A stretch of DNA of 32,732 bases. It comes from an uncultured Gemmatimonadota bacterium (GTDB lineage: Bacteria > Gemmatimonadota > Gemmatimonadetes > Gemmatimonadales > Gemmatimonadaceae). The stretch covers positions 1 through 32,732 of the forward strand of contig CALMKE010000231.1 in assembly GCA_937867645.1 (NCBI GenBank), written 5' to 3'. Made by a program: the position numbers and the translations under genes. This document shows, piece by piece, positions 17,580-25,655 of the stretch (its first letter is position 1; each line of letters begins with the position of its first letter). The notes beneath the pieces are model-generated. The model was not told the origin of the DNA. It saw only the letters and a list, made by a program, of their open reading frames with translations, and did not search any database.

Positions 17580-17585
17580 TATATT
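17580..17585 (+). promoter_or_regulatory. Possible -10 box for tRNA-Lys
   Basis: TATATT lies 11 bp before the first base of the tRNA, suitably placed for a short leader, and matches the sigma-70 -10 consensus at five positions. No convincing -35 hexamer is seen 16-18 bp upstream, so this is weak. Confidence 0.35.
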
Positions 17586-17596
17586 CGTAGTGCGCC

Positions 17597-17669
17597 GACC
17601 CGGTAGCTCAGTTGGTAGAGCAGCGGCCTTTTAAGCCGTAGGTCCTGGGTTCGAGTCCCAGCCGGGTCA
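17597..17669 (+). tRNA. tRNA-Lys (anticodon TTT)
   Basis: Full cloverleaf: acceptor GACCCGG (17597-17603) pairs with CCGGGTC (17662-17668), D-arm GCTCAGTTGGTAGAGC, anticodon stem GCGGC/GCCGT with loop CTTTTAA giving anticodon TTT, T-arm CTGGG-TTCGAGT-CCCAG, discriminator A at 17669. CCA is not encoded. No T-rich terminator follows. The stop codon of a possible small minus-strand ORF overlaps its last three bases. Confidence 0.97.
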
Positions 17670-17807
17670 TTCCCGATTATTCTCCCGCTCCTTCCGCTGC
17701 CCGTACGCCGTCATCCCCTGCGGCTTGTACACGGCCAGCGCCGTCGCGACGAGAAGCAGCACCGACGCGGCGACGGCGTATCCCTCGCTACCTTTTGGGC
17801 CATGCAA
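17667..17807 (-). CDS. Possible small single-span membrane protein
   Basis: A 46-codon reading frame on the minus strand, starting with TTG at 17807 and ending TGA at 17667. It encodes one hydrophobic helix (GYAVAASVLLLVATALAVY, about 9-27) followed by a polar tail YKPQGMTAYGQRKERENNRE. The helix plus YKPxGMTxYGxRK arrangement resembles short hypothetical membrane proteins I have seen in high-GC bacteria, from memory only. It is divergent from the MFS gene with a 6-base overlap of starts and its stop overlaps the tRNA-Lys 3' end. No clear Shine-Dalgarno. Could be spurious. Confidence 0.4.
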   Translation of the reverse strand: MHGPKGSEGYAVAASVLLLVATALAVYKPQGMTAYGQRKERENNRE

Positions 17808-19001
17808 GAAGGGGCCGACTCCGGAAAGTGGCGAGCACTCGCGCTGCTCGGAAGCGCCGAGCTGCTCGGCATGTCGCTCTGGTTCTCGGCGAGCGCGGTG
17901 TCGCCGCAGCTGGCCGAGCGCTGGGGGTTGAGCGCCGCGGACGCCGGCTGGCTGACGACGGTGGTGCAGCTCGGGTTCGTGGCAGGTACCGCGGTCTCGG
18001 CGACGCTCAATCTGGCCGACATAGTGCGCTCGCAGACGCTGTTCGCGCTTTCCGCGCTGGCGGGTGCCGCCGCCAACGCCGCGGTCCTCACCGCCGGCGG
18101 TTACGAGAGCGCGCTGGCGCTGCGGTTTCTCACGGGCTTCTGCCTGGCGGGCGTGTATCCGCCGGCCATGAAGATGATCGCGACGTGGTTCCTTAATCAG
18201 CGGGGACTCGCGATCGGCACGATCGTCGGCGCGCTCACTATCGGGAAAGCAACGCCGTATCTGGTGAAAGCGATCCCCGAGACGGGGCCGGCCCCAGTCG
18301 TGCTCGCCGCGTCGGCTGGCGCGGTCGTCGCCGCGCTCCTGGTATCGGCCGGGTTTCGCGACGGGCCATACGCGTTCGCGGCCCGGCCTTTCTCCTGGGG
18401 GCTCGTCGGCTCGGTCGCGCGAGTGCGCGAGTGGCGGCTCGCGACGGCGAGCTACCTCGGCCACATGTTCGAGCTGTACGCGGTATGGACCTGGATCCCG
18501 GCGTTCCTTGCCGCGAGCGTGCTGGCGCGCAATCCGGATTCGACCGCGCCCGTCACCCTGCTCTCGTTCCTCGCCATCGCAGTCGGTGGGGCTGGCTGCA
18601 TCTGGGGCGGACTGTTTGCCGACAGGGAGGGGAGGGAGAAGCTGGTGACCATATCGCTCGTCGCGAGCGGCGCGTGCTGCCTGCTGAGCACCGCGCTCTT
18701 CGGCGCTTCCCTCTGGCTGCTCGCGCCGTTCGCGCTCGCCTGGGGATTCTTCGTGATCGCCGACAGCGCGCAGTTCAGCACACTCGTCACGGAATCGGTG
18801 CCGCGGCATGCCGTGGGAACGGCGCTCACGATGCAGACTTCGTTGGGATTCCTGCTCACGATGCTGCCGATGCAGCTCGTCCCCGAGGTTGCCGCGCGCG
18901 TGGGATGGCGATGGTCGCTCGCTTTTCTTGCGCTTGGTCCGGCCGCCGGCATCGTCGCGATCAGACGGCTCCGTTTGCTGCGAACTACCACTGCGAACTG
19001 A
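17802..19001 (+). CDS. Major facilitator superfamily transporter
   Basis: 399 aa, with about 12 hydrophobic segments in two halves. The first helix region ELLGMSLWFSASAVSPQLAERWGLSAADAGWLTTVVQLGFVAGT resembles the CynX/NarK-type and related MFS carriers. The segment LRFLTGFCLAGVYPPAMKMIATWFLNQRGLAIGTIVGALTIGKATPYL matches the MFS helix 4-5 region (family motif with R and GxxxGxxxP-like spacing). The substrate is unknown. ATG at 17802 has no clear SD. The last four codons and stop lie within quasi-palindrome C, so the C-terminus has been shaped by that repeat. Confidence 0.9.
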   Translation: MQEGADSGKWRALALLGSAELLGMSLWFSASAVSPQLAERWGLSAADAGWLTTVVQLGFVAGTAVSATLNLADIVRSQTLFALSALAGAAANAAVLTAGGYESALALRFLTGFCLAGVYPPAMKMIATWFLNQRGLAIGTIVGALTIGKATPYLVKAIPETGPAPVVLAASAGAVVAALLVSAGFRDGPYAFAARPFSWGLVGSVARVREWRLATASYLGHMFELYAVWTWIPAFLAASVLARNPDSTAPVTLLSFLAIAVGGAGCIWGGLFADREGREKLVTISLVASGACCLLSTALFGASLWLLAPFALAWGFFVIADSAQFSTLVTESVPRHAVGTALTMQTSLGFLLTMLPMQLVPEVAARVGWRWSLAFLALGPAAGIVAIRRLRLLRTTTAN

Positions 19002-19136
19002 ATAGCTGACGGCTGCCCGCAAAACAAACGCTGCCTGCTTTTCGGCTGCGTGCGACGTTGACCGGTCAACATCGTAGGCAGCCAAACAGCGGGCAGCGTC
19101 TCTTAGCGGGAAGCTGTCAGCTATTCGGTTCGCAGT
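18990..19136. repeat. Long quasi-palindrome C, overlapping the MFS stop codon
   Basis: Outer arms actgcgaactgaatagctgac (18990-19010) and gtcagctattcggttcgcagt (19116-19136) are inverted repeats with one mismatch in 21. Inside, gctgcccgc pairs with gcgggcagc, and the apex ggctgcgtgcgacgttgacc pairs with ggtcaacatcgtaggcagcc at 17 of 20 positions around 19063. CTG occurs at 18991, 18998, 19006 and 19013, again near a 7-bp period. It separates convergent genes (MFS plus, NSS small subunit minus) and may act as a two-way terminator. The left arm begins 12 bp inside the MFS coding sequence. Confidence 0.85.
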
Positions 19137-19148
19137 GCCGTAACGCTG

Positions 19149-19307
19149 CTATCGCCCCGTCATCGATTTCTCCGGCGGCACCGCCGGTCCCAATCCGTCG
19201 GGATCGTGATGCTTCTGGTGCGTGAGCAGCCGGTAGAACGCCCAGCCCGTTAGCCCGAGCACGAAGGTCCAGCTCAGGGCCATGAAGATGATCGCTCCGG
19301 TCGTCAT
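19149..19307 (-). CDS. Small subunit of an NSS-family transporter (MetS-like)
   Basis: A 52-aa protein with one membrane helix (IIFMALSWTFVLGLTGWAFYRLL, about 6-28) and a polar His/Pro tail (HHDPDGLGPAVPPEKS). The ATG at 19307 overlaps the stop of the NSS transporter gene by four bases (ATGA), so the two are translationally coupled. In Corynebacterium MetP needs a similarly small MetS partner encoded right after it to import methionine and alanine. Position, size and topology fit that role; sequence identity to MetS could not be checked. Confidence 0.8.
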   Translation of the reverse strand: MTTGAIIFMALSWTFVLGLTGWAFYRLLTHQKHHDPDGLGPAVPPEKSMTGR

Positions 19308-20923
19308 ACGGTCGTCCTCCCTGACTGGTCGACTTCGACGAAGCCGACACGGTCGTCATAGTTGTTGCGCTTCCATGCGATCCGGATGAGGAACGCGAAC
19401 ACGACGGCAAAGCCGACGATGATCAATCGCGCGGTCGTGACGTACGGATGCATCTCCGGCGTGAGCGTGCCGCCGCCTGCCGCCTTCGCGTTGCTCAGGA
19501 TCGGAATGGCGTCCTGGAAGCCCCACCACCCGAGAATGAAGAGCAGGTAGACGGGCGTGACATAGGTCATCACGAACTTGAAGATGCGCGGGATCTGGAT
19601 GTCCGCTCCCTGATGGATCGACGCCCACGCGTTCTCGGGCTTGAAGACCCACATGAACAGGATCGTCTCGATCACCGCAAGAACGACGAGTCCGAACGTG
19701 CCCGCCCAGTAATCCCACTCGTCGAGGAAGCCGTACTGCAGCCAGAAGATGTGCATCAGGCCGAACAGCAGCGTGATCAGGCCGAACGTCCACGCGATGG
19801 GCTCACGCTTCCAGCCGAACTCCTCGCGGAAGAACGCGACGATCGGCGTGAGCATCGCGACCGACGACGTAATGCCGGCGAAGAACAGGAGCGCGAACCA
19901 CATGAAGCCGAGAACGTTGCCCATCGGCAGCTGCTGGAATACCACCGGCATGGTGGCGAAGCCGAGGTTGAACGAGCCGGACTGCGCGATGGCCATCGCG
20001 CCGGTGACGCCGAAGAACACCACGGCCGCCGGAATGGCGATCGTTCCGCCGAGCACGACCTCGGCCGTCTCGTTCGTGGCCGCGGTCGCGATTCCATTCA
20101 AGGCGATGTCGTCCTTCTTCGATAGATACGAGGCGTACGCCTGGAGCGAGCCCATGCCCACCGACAGCGTAAAGAAGATCTGTCCCGCCGACGCCAGCCA
20201 CACGCTCGGCTCGTCGAGCCGTGAGAAGTCCGGGTTGTAAATGAACTGCAGACCCTGGAACGCCGTCTCGCCGCCGGGGCCGGCCGGAAGGAAGATGACC
20301 ACGACCGCGAGCACGGTCGCGAACAGAAACAGGATCGGCATGCCGATTCGCGCGAGCTTCTCGATGCCGCCGGAGATCCCGCGCGACAGGATCCAGATGT
20401 TGACGAACAGCGTCACCAGGAAAAATCCGAGCGCCGCCATGTGGCTGCTGCCCGGCGTGATGCCTTGATATGTCTGGAGATAAGTCACCATCGCTTCCTG
20501 CGATGTATTTCCCCAGTAATCCTTGACGATCGAGAAATACGCGAACGCGAGCGTCCAGCTCTCGATGTACGTGTAGTAGATCATTACCGTCAGCGGGATG
20601 ATCATGCCGACGACGCCCAGGTACTTGGCGGCCGGATGCTTCCACAGCGCCGCGAACATTCCGGGGATGTGCCCCTTTCTGAACCGGCCGCCGTTGCGCC
20701 CGACGCCCCACTCGATCCACATCAGCGGGATGCCGAGCAGCAGCAGCGCGATGAAGTAGGTGATCATGAAGGACCCACCGCCATTCACCGCGGCCTGGCG
20801 CGGGAAGCGGAGGAAGTTGCCGAGTCCGACGGCGTTGCCAGCCATGGCGAGGATCAACCCGATGCGGGTTCCCCACGCCTCGTGTGAAACTCCGGTGTTC
20901 TCAGTCGCTTGGCTCAAGGACAT
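19304..20923 (-). CDS. Neurotransmitter:sodium symporter (NSS/SNF) family transporter
   Basis: 539 aa, about 12 membrane helices, LeuT fold. The first helix AVGLGNFLRFPRQAAVNGGGSFMITYF is the diagnostic NSS Na+/substrate-binding segment (GNxxRFP ... NGGG). Further typical pieces are IPLMWIEWGVGRNGGR, the QIFFTLSVGMGSLQAYASYLSKKDDI helix 6 region and GITSSVAMLTPIVAFFREEFGWKR. Likely imports an amino acid with Na+; the small MetS-like partner encoded downstream points to methionine or alanine, as inference. The start MSLSQATENTG at 20923 has gagg just upstream. No regulator is adjacent. Confidence 0.92.
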   Translation of the reverse strand: MSLSQATENTGVSHEAWGTRIGLILAMAGNAVGLGNFLRFPRQAAVNGGGSFMITYFIALLLLGIPLMWIEWGVGRNGGRFRKGHIPGMFAALWKHPAAKYLGVVGMIIPLTVMIYYTYIESWTLAFAYFSIVKDYWGNTSQEAMVTYLQTYQGITPGSSHMAALGFFLVTLFVNIWILSRGISGGIEKLARIGMPILFLFATVLAVVVIFLPAGPGGETAFQGLQFIYNPDFSRLDEPSVWLASAGQIFFTLSVGMGSLQAYASYLSKKDDIALNGIATAATNETAEVVLGGTIAIPAAVVFFGVTGAMAIAQSGSFNLGFATMPVVFQQLPMGNVLGFMWFALLFFAGITSSVAMLTPIVAFFREEFGWKREPIAWTFGLITLLFGLMHIFWLQYGFLDEWDYWAGTFGLVVLAVIETILFMWVFKPENAWASIHQGADIQIPRIFKFVMTYVTPVYLLFILGWWGFQDAIPILSNAKAAGGGTLTPEMHPYVTTARLIIVGFAVVFAFLIRIAWKRNNYDDRVGFVEVDQSGRTTV

Positions 20924-21019
20924 ACCTCGGTCAGTGGTGTGGCCGATCCTGTGGGAGCGCTATCGCCGGAAATAAGCGTTCCGGCCCCCGCGCAGGGAAG
21001 GGGGAAAAGTTGCCGCCCG

Positions 21020-21502
21020 CTAGGGGCCCGATTTGCCCCCGCGCTTTTCGACGAGCTCGATCCCGCCCAGCACCATGCTCTTGTCAATCGCTTTCGCCAT
21101 GTCGTACACGGTGATCAGCGCGACCGATACCGCCACGATCGCTTCCATCTCGACGCCCGTGCGGCTTACCGTTCGCGCGATCGCTTCGGCGCGGATCCCG
21201 GGCAGGGAATCATCGAGCTCGAGTGTGACGTCCACGTCCGTGAGCGGCAGCGAGTGGCAGAGAGGAATGAGCTCCGCGGTGCGCTTCGCGGCGAGCACGC
21301 CGGCGACGCGCGCGACGCCGAGCACGTCACCCTTGGGCGTCCGGTTGTCGCGGATGGCCGCGAGCGTGGCGGTCAGCATGGTGATGTTCCCGCGGGCCCG
21401 CGCCATGCGCTCGGTCTCCGGCTTGGCCGTCACGTCCACCATGCGCGCGCGCCCGCTCTCGTCCACGTGGCTCAGCTTCGCGTCCCGCCGCGGCGCCGTC
21501 AT
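21020..21502 (-). CDS. moaC: Cyclic pyranopterin monophosphate synthase MoaC
   Basis: Works with MoaA to make cPMP, the first intermediate of molybdenum cofactor synthesis. 160 aa with the MoaC motifs [24 protein letters not shown] (about 9-32), [13 protein letters not shown] (80-92), [15 protein letters not shown] (114-128) and [11 protein letters not shown] (133-143). Its ATG overlaps the stop of holB by four bases (ATGA), an unusual pairing of a cofactor gene with a replication gene. No other moa genes are in the window. Confidence 0.96.
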   Translation of the reverse strand: MTAPRRDAKLSHVDESGRARMVDVTAKPETERMARARGNITMLTATLAAIRDNRTPKGDVLGVARVAGVLAAKRTAELIPLCHSLPLTDVDVTLELDDSLPGIRAEAIARTVSRTGVEMEAIVAVSVALITVYDMAKAIDKSMVLGGIELVEKRGGKSGP

Positions 21503-22575
21503 GCGAGATGTTCGCTCAAGTCGAGCACCAGCTTGGCAGTTATCAGCTGCGGGTTGACGTTTCCGCCGGCGCGTTCCTTTGCGACCTCGACCAGATCGGC
21601 CGCGGCCGCCAGCCGCGCGGCTCGCGGGCCGTCGTTCCGCGACAACGCCTCACGCGTGCGCTCCGACAGTAGCACCGTGAGCGCGTCCAGCGAATCGGTG
21701 AACGCGCCTCGCGCGTTGCTCACGCCGCGCGTGAGCGCGAGCGAGAAGCGCTCGGGCGAGCGGCTCGCCGCCGCGTCCAGCATCCGGCGCGCGACCGTGA
21801 TCGCCTGCGCGTCCTCGGACTCGTCGAGCACTCGGCCCGGCGCTCCGCCCAGGAGATCGGCGCGCGGGTCGGCCCGCTTGGCTTTCTTCAAGTACGCGCG
21901 GACGAACGGATCCAGGAGGAAGTCCGCCACGTCTTTCTCGGTGAGCCGCGGGACGCGCACGGCCGCTACTCGCGAGCGGATCGTCGGAAGCAGCGCCGCC
22001 GGCTCGCTCGACGTGAGCACGAAGAACGTGTCGGCCGGTGGCTCCTCCAGGAGCTTGAGCAGCGCGTTGGCCGCCTGGTCCGCGCCTTCCTGCGATACCA
22101 TCCGCTCCGCGTCTCCGATGATGAAGACTTTCCGCGTGGCGAGCGCCGGCGCGAGCACCGCGTCCCGCGTGAGCGAGCGGACCGCCGCGATGAAGATTCC
22201 CTCGCTGCCCGACGGCGACTCGTACAGCCCGCCCTCCGACGCGCGCTCCGCGATCGTTTCCCTGTAGTCGTCGCGCACGTCGTCGGGATCCGGGTCCGAA
22301 TCCTTCAGCCGCGGCCGCGGAAAGAACCAGTGCAGGTCGGGATGCTGCAGCTCGCCCATGTACCGGCAGTGCTGGCACTTCCCGCACGGGCGATCTTCGC
22401 CGGAGCAGAGGAGCAGCTGGCCGAGCCAGAGCGCCAGCCGCTGCTTGCCGATTCGCGCCGGTCCGTGGAGCAGCAGGCTGGATGGGAGCCGCCCGGCTGC
22501 CGCGCTCGCCGCCAGCCGTTTCCGCAGCGAGCCATGTCCGTACAGCGGGATGAGGGGCATGCCGGAATATGGCAC
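21499..22575 (-). CDS. holB: DNA polymerase III delta' subunit
   Basis: Clamp-loader subunit. AAA+ ATPase-like fold with P-loop [11 protein letters not shown] (about 38-48), a zinc module with Cys57, Cys64, Cys67 and Cys70 ([17 protein letters not shown]), [29 protein letters not shown] (sensor-like, SRC-related) and [14 protein letters not shown]. 358 aa if it starts at GTG 22575; ATG at 22560 is an equally good start. The insertion [24 protein letters not shown] after the zinc module is acidic. Downstream it overlaps moaC by four bases. Confidence 0.93.
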   Translation of the reverse strand: MPYSGMPLIPLYGHGSLRKRLAASAAAGRLPSSLLLHGPARIGKQRLALWLGQLLLCSGEDRPCGKCQHCRYMGELQHPDLHWFFPRPRLKDSDPDPDDVRDDYRETIAERASEGGLYESPSGSEGIFIAAVRSLTRDAVLAPALATRKVFIIGDAERMVSQEGADQAANALLKLLEEPPADTFFVLTSSEPAALLPTIRSRVAAVRVPRLTEKDVADFLLDPFVRAYLKKAKRADPRADLLGGAPGRVLDESEDAQAITVARRMLDAAASRSPERFSLALTRGVSNARGAFTDSLDALTVLLSERTREALSRNDGPRAARLAAAADLVEVAKERAGGNVNPQLITAKLVLDLSEHLA

Positions 22576-22621
22576 GGTTCGTGACCCCGATGCATGGCAG
22601 CAACGACCTCAGGAGACGATT

Positions 22622-22879
22622 ATGCCAGGAAAAAAAGGCGCCCATGGCCCCGGAAAATTCGATCCGACCGGCCGCGGCCACAGCCCGCGCGGCTCGTCCG
22701 TCACAGACCAGAAGAGCAATCCCGGGGATGAGCGCGTGAATACCGAAGACAAGATTCGCGTCGCGCAGACCGAGACGGACGACAAGGAGTCGCTGATCCC
22801 CAGGACTCACGAGAATCCGGCGCTGGAAGATCTGCGCCGGAGGCGCGAAGAAGCTGCACAGGACCGCGCGGAAGATTGA
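22622..22879 (+). CDS. Small, highly charged hydrophilic protein, unknown function
   Basis: 85 aa, not recognised. No signal peptide or membrane segment; the first third is Gly/Lys/Pro-rich (PGKKGAHGPGKFDPTGRGHS), the middle polar and Asp/Glu-rich, and the end a charged helix (LEDLRRRREEAAQDRAED). It looks intrinsically disordered, as some stress or desiccation proteins do, but that is only composition. The ATG at 22622 has a good SD (caggag). It lies 51 bp before the PfpI-like gene and could share its transcript. Confidence 0.75.
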   Translation: MPGKKGAHGPGKFDPTGRGHSPRGSSVTDQKSNPGDERVNTEDKIRVAQTETDDKESLIPRTHENPALEDLRRRREEAAQDRAED

Positions 22880-22930
22880 GCCGCGCCGCAACCGCCGGCG
22901 CACACGCGCTGACCCAACGGGAGAGTCCGC

Positions 22931-23554
22931 ATGGCTGAGTCACTAAAAGGAAGGAAAGTCGCCTTTCTCGCGACCGATGGCGTCGAGCAGGTCGAGCTAA
23001 CCGAGCCGTGGAACGCGCTCCGCGCTGCCGAGGCCGACTTGTGTCTCGTGTCCGACAAGGAGGGCGAGATCCAGGGGGTGAACCATGGCGAGAAAGCCGA
23101 CAAGTTCCGCGTGGACAAGCTCGTGGACCAGGTCACGGCGCGCGACTTCGACGCCCTGGTCCTGCCCGGCGGCGTCCGCAGCCCCGACAGGCTCCGCACC
23201 AATCCGAAGGCCGTGGAGTTCGTGCGTGGCTTCATGGAAGCCGACAAGCCGGTGGCAGCCATATGCCATGGCCCCTGGCTGCTGGTCGAGGCCGGCGCGG
23301 TGAAGGGCCGGACCCTCACGTCGTGGCCGAGCCTCCGCACCGACATCGTGAACGCGGGTGGGGAGTGGGTGGACAAGCAGGTGGAAGTCGATCAGAAGCT
23401 GGTGACCAGCCGGAAGCCGGATGATCTGCCGGCGTTCTGCCAGAAGCTCGTGAGCATGCTCGTGACCGCGATCGATGAGCGGAGACTCGACCGGATGGGC
23501 GAGCAGAGCTTTCCGGCGAGCGACCCGCTTCCCGGCCCTATTTCCATTCCGTAG
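22931..23554 (+). CDS. PfpI/DJ-1-family type 1 glutamine amidotransferase-like protein
   Basis: 207 aa, DJ-1/PfpI fold. Motifs: KVAFLATDGVEQVELTEPWNAL with the conserved Glu, ALVLPGGVRSPDRLR (about 75-89), and the nucleophile elbow VAAICHGPWLLVEAG (C112, H113). The extended C-terminus ends EQSFPASDPLPGP, a tail common in this subgroup. Members act as protein deglycases, chaperones or stress proteases; the exact reaction is unsettled for the subgroup. SD gggag lies seven bases before the ATG. Follows the small charged protein; both may be stress proteins. Confidence 0.9.
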   Translation: MAESLKGRKVAFLATDGVEQVELTEPWNALRAAEADLCLVSDKEGEIQGVNHGEKADKFRVDKLVDQVTARDFDALVLPGGVRSPDRLRTNPKAVEFVRGFMEADKPVAAICHGPWLLVEAGAVKGRTLTSWPSLRTDIVNAGGEWVDKQVEVDQKLVTSRKPDDLPAFCQKLVSMLVTAIDERRLDRMGEQSFPASDPLPGPISIP

Positions 23555-23604
23555 GGTGCGGCGCCGGGCCGCGAAAGACCGACTATCTTTGTGCGGTAAA
23601 GTAC

Positions 23605-23634
23605 TTGACCTACACGGGACTCGCGCGATAGACT
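23605..23634 (+). promoter_or_regulatory. Promoter for a leaderless transcript
   Basis: TTGACC (23605-23610) and TAGACT (23629-23634) are spaced by 18 bp. The ATG at 23641 is only six bases past the -10, so transcription would start at or next to the start codon. No Shine-Dalgarno is present before that ATG, which fits leaderless translation. Confidence 0.6.
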
Positions 23635-23640
23635 AAGCGC

Positions 23641-24261
23641 ATGGCCTCGGTCAGACCGATTCGAAAAGTGACTCCGGCGGAAGCAGAGCCCGCGCTCCAC
23701 ATCCGGGCGATGGACAATCTCGCGTTCATCCGCGACACGATGGAGCGCGCGGGCGCGTTCACCGCGGTGTCCGGGTGGGGCATGGTGATCGTCGGAGTCG
23801 CGGCGCTGATCGCGGCGAGCGTCGCGGCCTGGCAGCCGACGGAAGTGGCCTGGCTCAATACCTGGCTCGCCGCCGCCTTGCTCGCGCCCGTCATTATGAT
23901 CGCGGCGATCGTGCGCAAGGCGCGCGCCGCGCGGCTGCCTCTCATGTCCGGAGCGGGCCGCAAGTTCCTGCTCAGCTTCTCTCCGCCGATGGTCGTCGGC
24001 GCGCTGCTCACGTTTCAGCTCTACAACCTCGGGATGTACGACGTGCTTCCGGGGATGTGGCTGCTCATCTACGGGACGGCCGTCGTGGCGGGCGGAGCGT
24101 TCTCCGTGCGCGTGGTGCCGGTCATGGGCTTCTGTTTCATGATCGCCGGCGCGATCGCGCTGTTCACGCCGCCGGCGACGAACGACATCCTGATGGCCGC
24201 CGCCTTTGGCGGTCTGCACATCGTATTCGGAATACCGATCGCGAGGAGGCACGGTGGCTAA
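23641..24261 (+). CDS. Integral membrane protein of unknown function
   Basis: 206 aa. An N-terminal cytoplasmic part (about 1-40, with [19 protein letters not shown]) is followed by about five or six hydrophobic segments ([108 protein letters not shown]). I do not recognise a family. The gene overlaps the downstream winged-helix regulator by eight bases, and this membrane protein plus small HTH regulator arrangement suggests they work together, the regulator controlling the pair. Preceded by a good promoter; see 23605-23634. Confidence 0.8.
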   Translation: MASVRPIRKVTPAEAEPALHIRAMDNLAFIRDTMERAGAFTAVSGWGMVIVGVAALIAASVAAWQPTEVAWLNTWLAAALLAPVIMIAAIVRKARAARLPLMSGAGRKFLLSFSPPMVVGALLTFQLYNLGMYDVLPGMWLLIYGTAVVAGGAFSVRVVPVMGFCFMIAGAIALFTPPATNDILMAAAFGGLHIVFGIPIARRHGG

Positions 24262-24640
24262 ACAGGGAGCCGTCCGCCAGGACCGCGGTGCCGCGGATCC
24301 GGCCAAGCTGCGCTCGGTGCGCGGACGCGCCATCGGTCCGGACACCGCCGAGTTCGATCGCCTGATTCACGAGCGGGTACGACTCGGGATCGTGAGCGCC
24401 CTCGCAGTGAACGAGAAGCTGAGCTTCAACGACCTGAAGAAGCTGCTCAAGATCACCGATGGCAACCTCAGCGTCCACGCCCGGAAGCTGGAGGACGCCA
24501 ACTACGTGAGCTGCACCAAGTCCTTCGAGGGGCGCGTGCCGAGGACCGAGTACAGGCTGACCGCGGAAGGGCGCCGCGCAATCGAGCGATATCTGAATCA
24601 CATGGAAGCTCTCATTCATGCGACGCGTGAGCACAAGTAG
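24254..24640 (+). CDS. Winged-helix transcriptional regulator (HTH_27/ArsR-like)
   Basis: 128 aa. The domain [84 protein letters not shown] is a typical single winged-helix fold with recognition helix [14 protein letters not shown]. No metal-binding Cys are seen. The start is GTG at 24254, with AGGAGG seven bases upstream; longer upstream frames come from the overlapping gene. Probably autoregulates the membrane-protein/regulator pair. uppS follows five bases after its stop. Confidence 0.9.
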   Translation: MAKQGAVRQDRGAADPAKLRSVRGRAIGPDTAEFDRLIHERVRLGIVSALAVNEKLSFNDLKKLLKITDGNLSVHARKLEDANYVSCTKSFEGRVPRTEYRLTAEGRRAIERYLNHMEALIHATREHK

Positions 24641-24644
24641 AAGG

Positions 24645-25418
24645 ATGGACCTGGCCCGCCCGGCGCACCGGCCGAAAGGCAAGGTGCCGCACGCGCCCGA
24701 GGCGCGGGACGAGAGCGGAGCCGGTCTGCACGTAGCGATCATCATGGACGGCAACGGGCGCTGGGCGGTCAGCCGCGGCAGCAGCCGCCCCGCCGGCCAC
24801 ATCGAGGGCGCGCGCACGGCCCGCCGGATCGTCGAGGCCGCGCCGCAGTGCGGCATCCGCGTGCTCACGCTGTACGCTTTCTCGGCGGACAACTGGAACC
24901 GCCCGCAGCGCGAAGTGGCGATGCTGATGCGGCTGTTCAGGCGATATCTGCTGTCCGAGGTGGATCGGTGCATCGCCAACGGAGTGCGGCTGACCATCAT
25001 CGGCAGGCGGGACCGGGTTCCGGGCGAGGTCCGCAAGGCGATCGAGTCCGCGGAAGCGGCAACGAGCGAGGGCCGGACACTCGACCTGAGAATCGCCGTG
25101 GACTATTCCGCGCGTGATTCGATCCTGCGCGCCGCGCGCCGCGCGGCCGACCATCACCTCTCGCGCGAGCAGTTCAGTCGCCTGCTCGGCGAAGTCGAGC
25201 ACGACCGCGGTCCCTCGCGCGAGGTGGATCTGCTGATCCGCACGGGCGGGGAGCAGCGGCTCAGCGACTTCCTTTTGTGGGAGTGCGCGTACGCGGAGCT
25301 GTACTTCTCCGACATCCTGTGGCCTGACTTTTCCGCCAAGGACCTGCACGCTGCCGTAGCTGAGTTTCATGCGAGAGAACGCCGCTTTGGCGGCGTCCCG
25401 GCGGCAGCGGCTGGCTGA
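24645..25418 (+). CDS. uppS: Isoprenyl (undecaprenyl) diphosphate synthase
   Basis: cis-Prenyltransferase that elongates farnesyl-PP with isopentenyl-PP to make the C55 lipid carrier for peptidoglycan and polysaccharides. 257 aa with all signature regions: [17 protein letters not shown] (D35 catalytic), [30 protein letters not shown], and the C-terminal [35 protein letters not shown]. The start is uncertain between ATG 24645 (aagg upstream) and ATG 24618, which would overlap the regulator gene; the Arg/Pro-rich N-terminus is not conserved. It is placed after a regulator rather than with cdsA/dxr, as in many genomes. Confidence 0.95.
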   Translation: MDLARPAHRPKGKVPHAPEARDESGAGLHVAIIMDGNGRWAVSRGSSRPAGHIEGARTARRIVEAAPQCGIRVLTLYAFSADNWNRPQREVAMLMRLFRRYLLSEVDRCIANGVRLTIIGRRDRVPGEVRKAIESAEAATSEGRTLDLRIAVDYSARDSILRAARRAADHHLSREQFSRLLGEVEHDRGPSREVDLLIRTGGEQRLSDFLLWECAYAELYFSDILWPDFSAKDLHAAVAEFHARERRFGGVPAAAAG

Positions 25419-25424
25419 CCGTCG

Positions 25425-25442
25425 CCCGGGCTCCAGCCCGGG
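25425..25442 (+). terminator. GC-rich hairpin after uppS
   Basis: CCCGGGCT (25425-25432) and AGCCCGGG (25435-25442) make a near-contiguous 8-bp stem with a two-base centre, seven bases after the uppS stop. No T-run follows, so intrinsic termination is not certain. Quasi-palindrome D starts 10 bp later. Confidence 0.5.
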
Positions 25443-25452
25443 TCCAAGCGGA

Positions 25453-25545
25453 ATCCAAGTAAGGAGTGTGGCAGTAGGGAGTCGACAGTTTGGAGTGGCT
25501 ACTCCCAACTGCCACACTCCCTACTGTCACACTCCCTACTTGGAT
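25453..25545. repeat. Heptamer-phased quasi-palindrome D
   Basis: ATCCAAGT (25453-25460) and ACTTGGAT (25538-25545) close a 93-bp imperfect hairpin. AGT recurs at 25458, 25465, 25473, 25480, 25487 and 25494, and its complement ACT at 25501, 25508, 25516, 25523, 25531 and 25538: steps of 7 or 8 that mirror each other around the apex at about 25499. The other bases vary (for example gtgtggc, gtaggga). It lies between uppS and the Spy-like gene. The rest of the gap to 25655 shows nothing more than a Spy-gene leader. Confidence 0.9.
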
Positions 25546-25655
25546 CCCCCGTCGCCTTCCGGGAGCCACCGGCGTCTTAACGATTGCCTGCCTCGTCAGT
25601 CCAATCCTGCGACCCCACACACCGTGCCGGGTCTATCTCAACGAGGATTGGAGGC

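Noticed and set aside
17667-19085. 472-codon minus-strand frame opposite the MFS gene
   Set aside because: Composition is charged and repetitive (Arg/Glu/Gln-rich) with no domain, typical of a high-GC antisense shadow. Only its last 46 codons are kept as a possible small membrane protein.
20924-21019. Promoter or regulatory RNA upstream of the NSS gene
   Set aside because: Nothing beyond G/C-rich sequence and a short gagg site could be supported.
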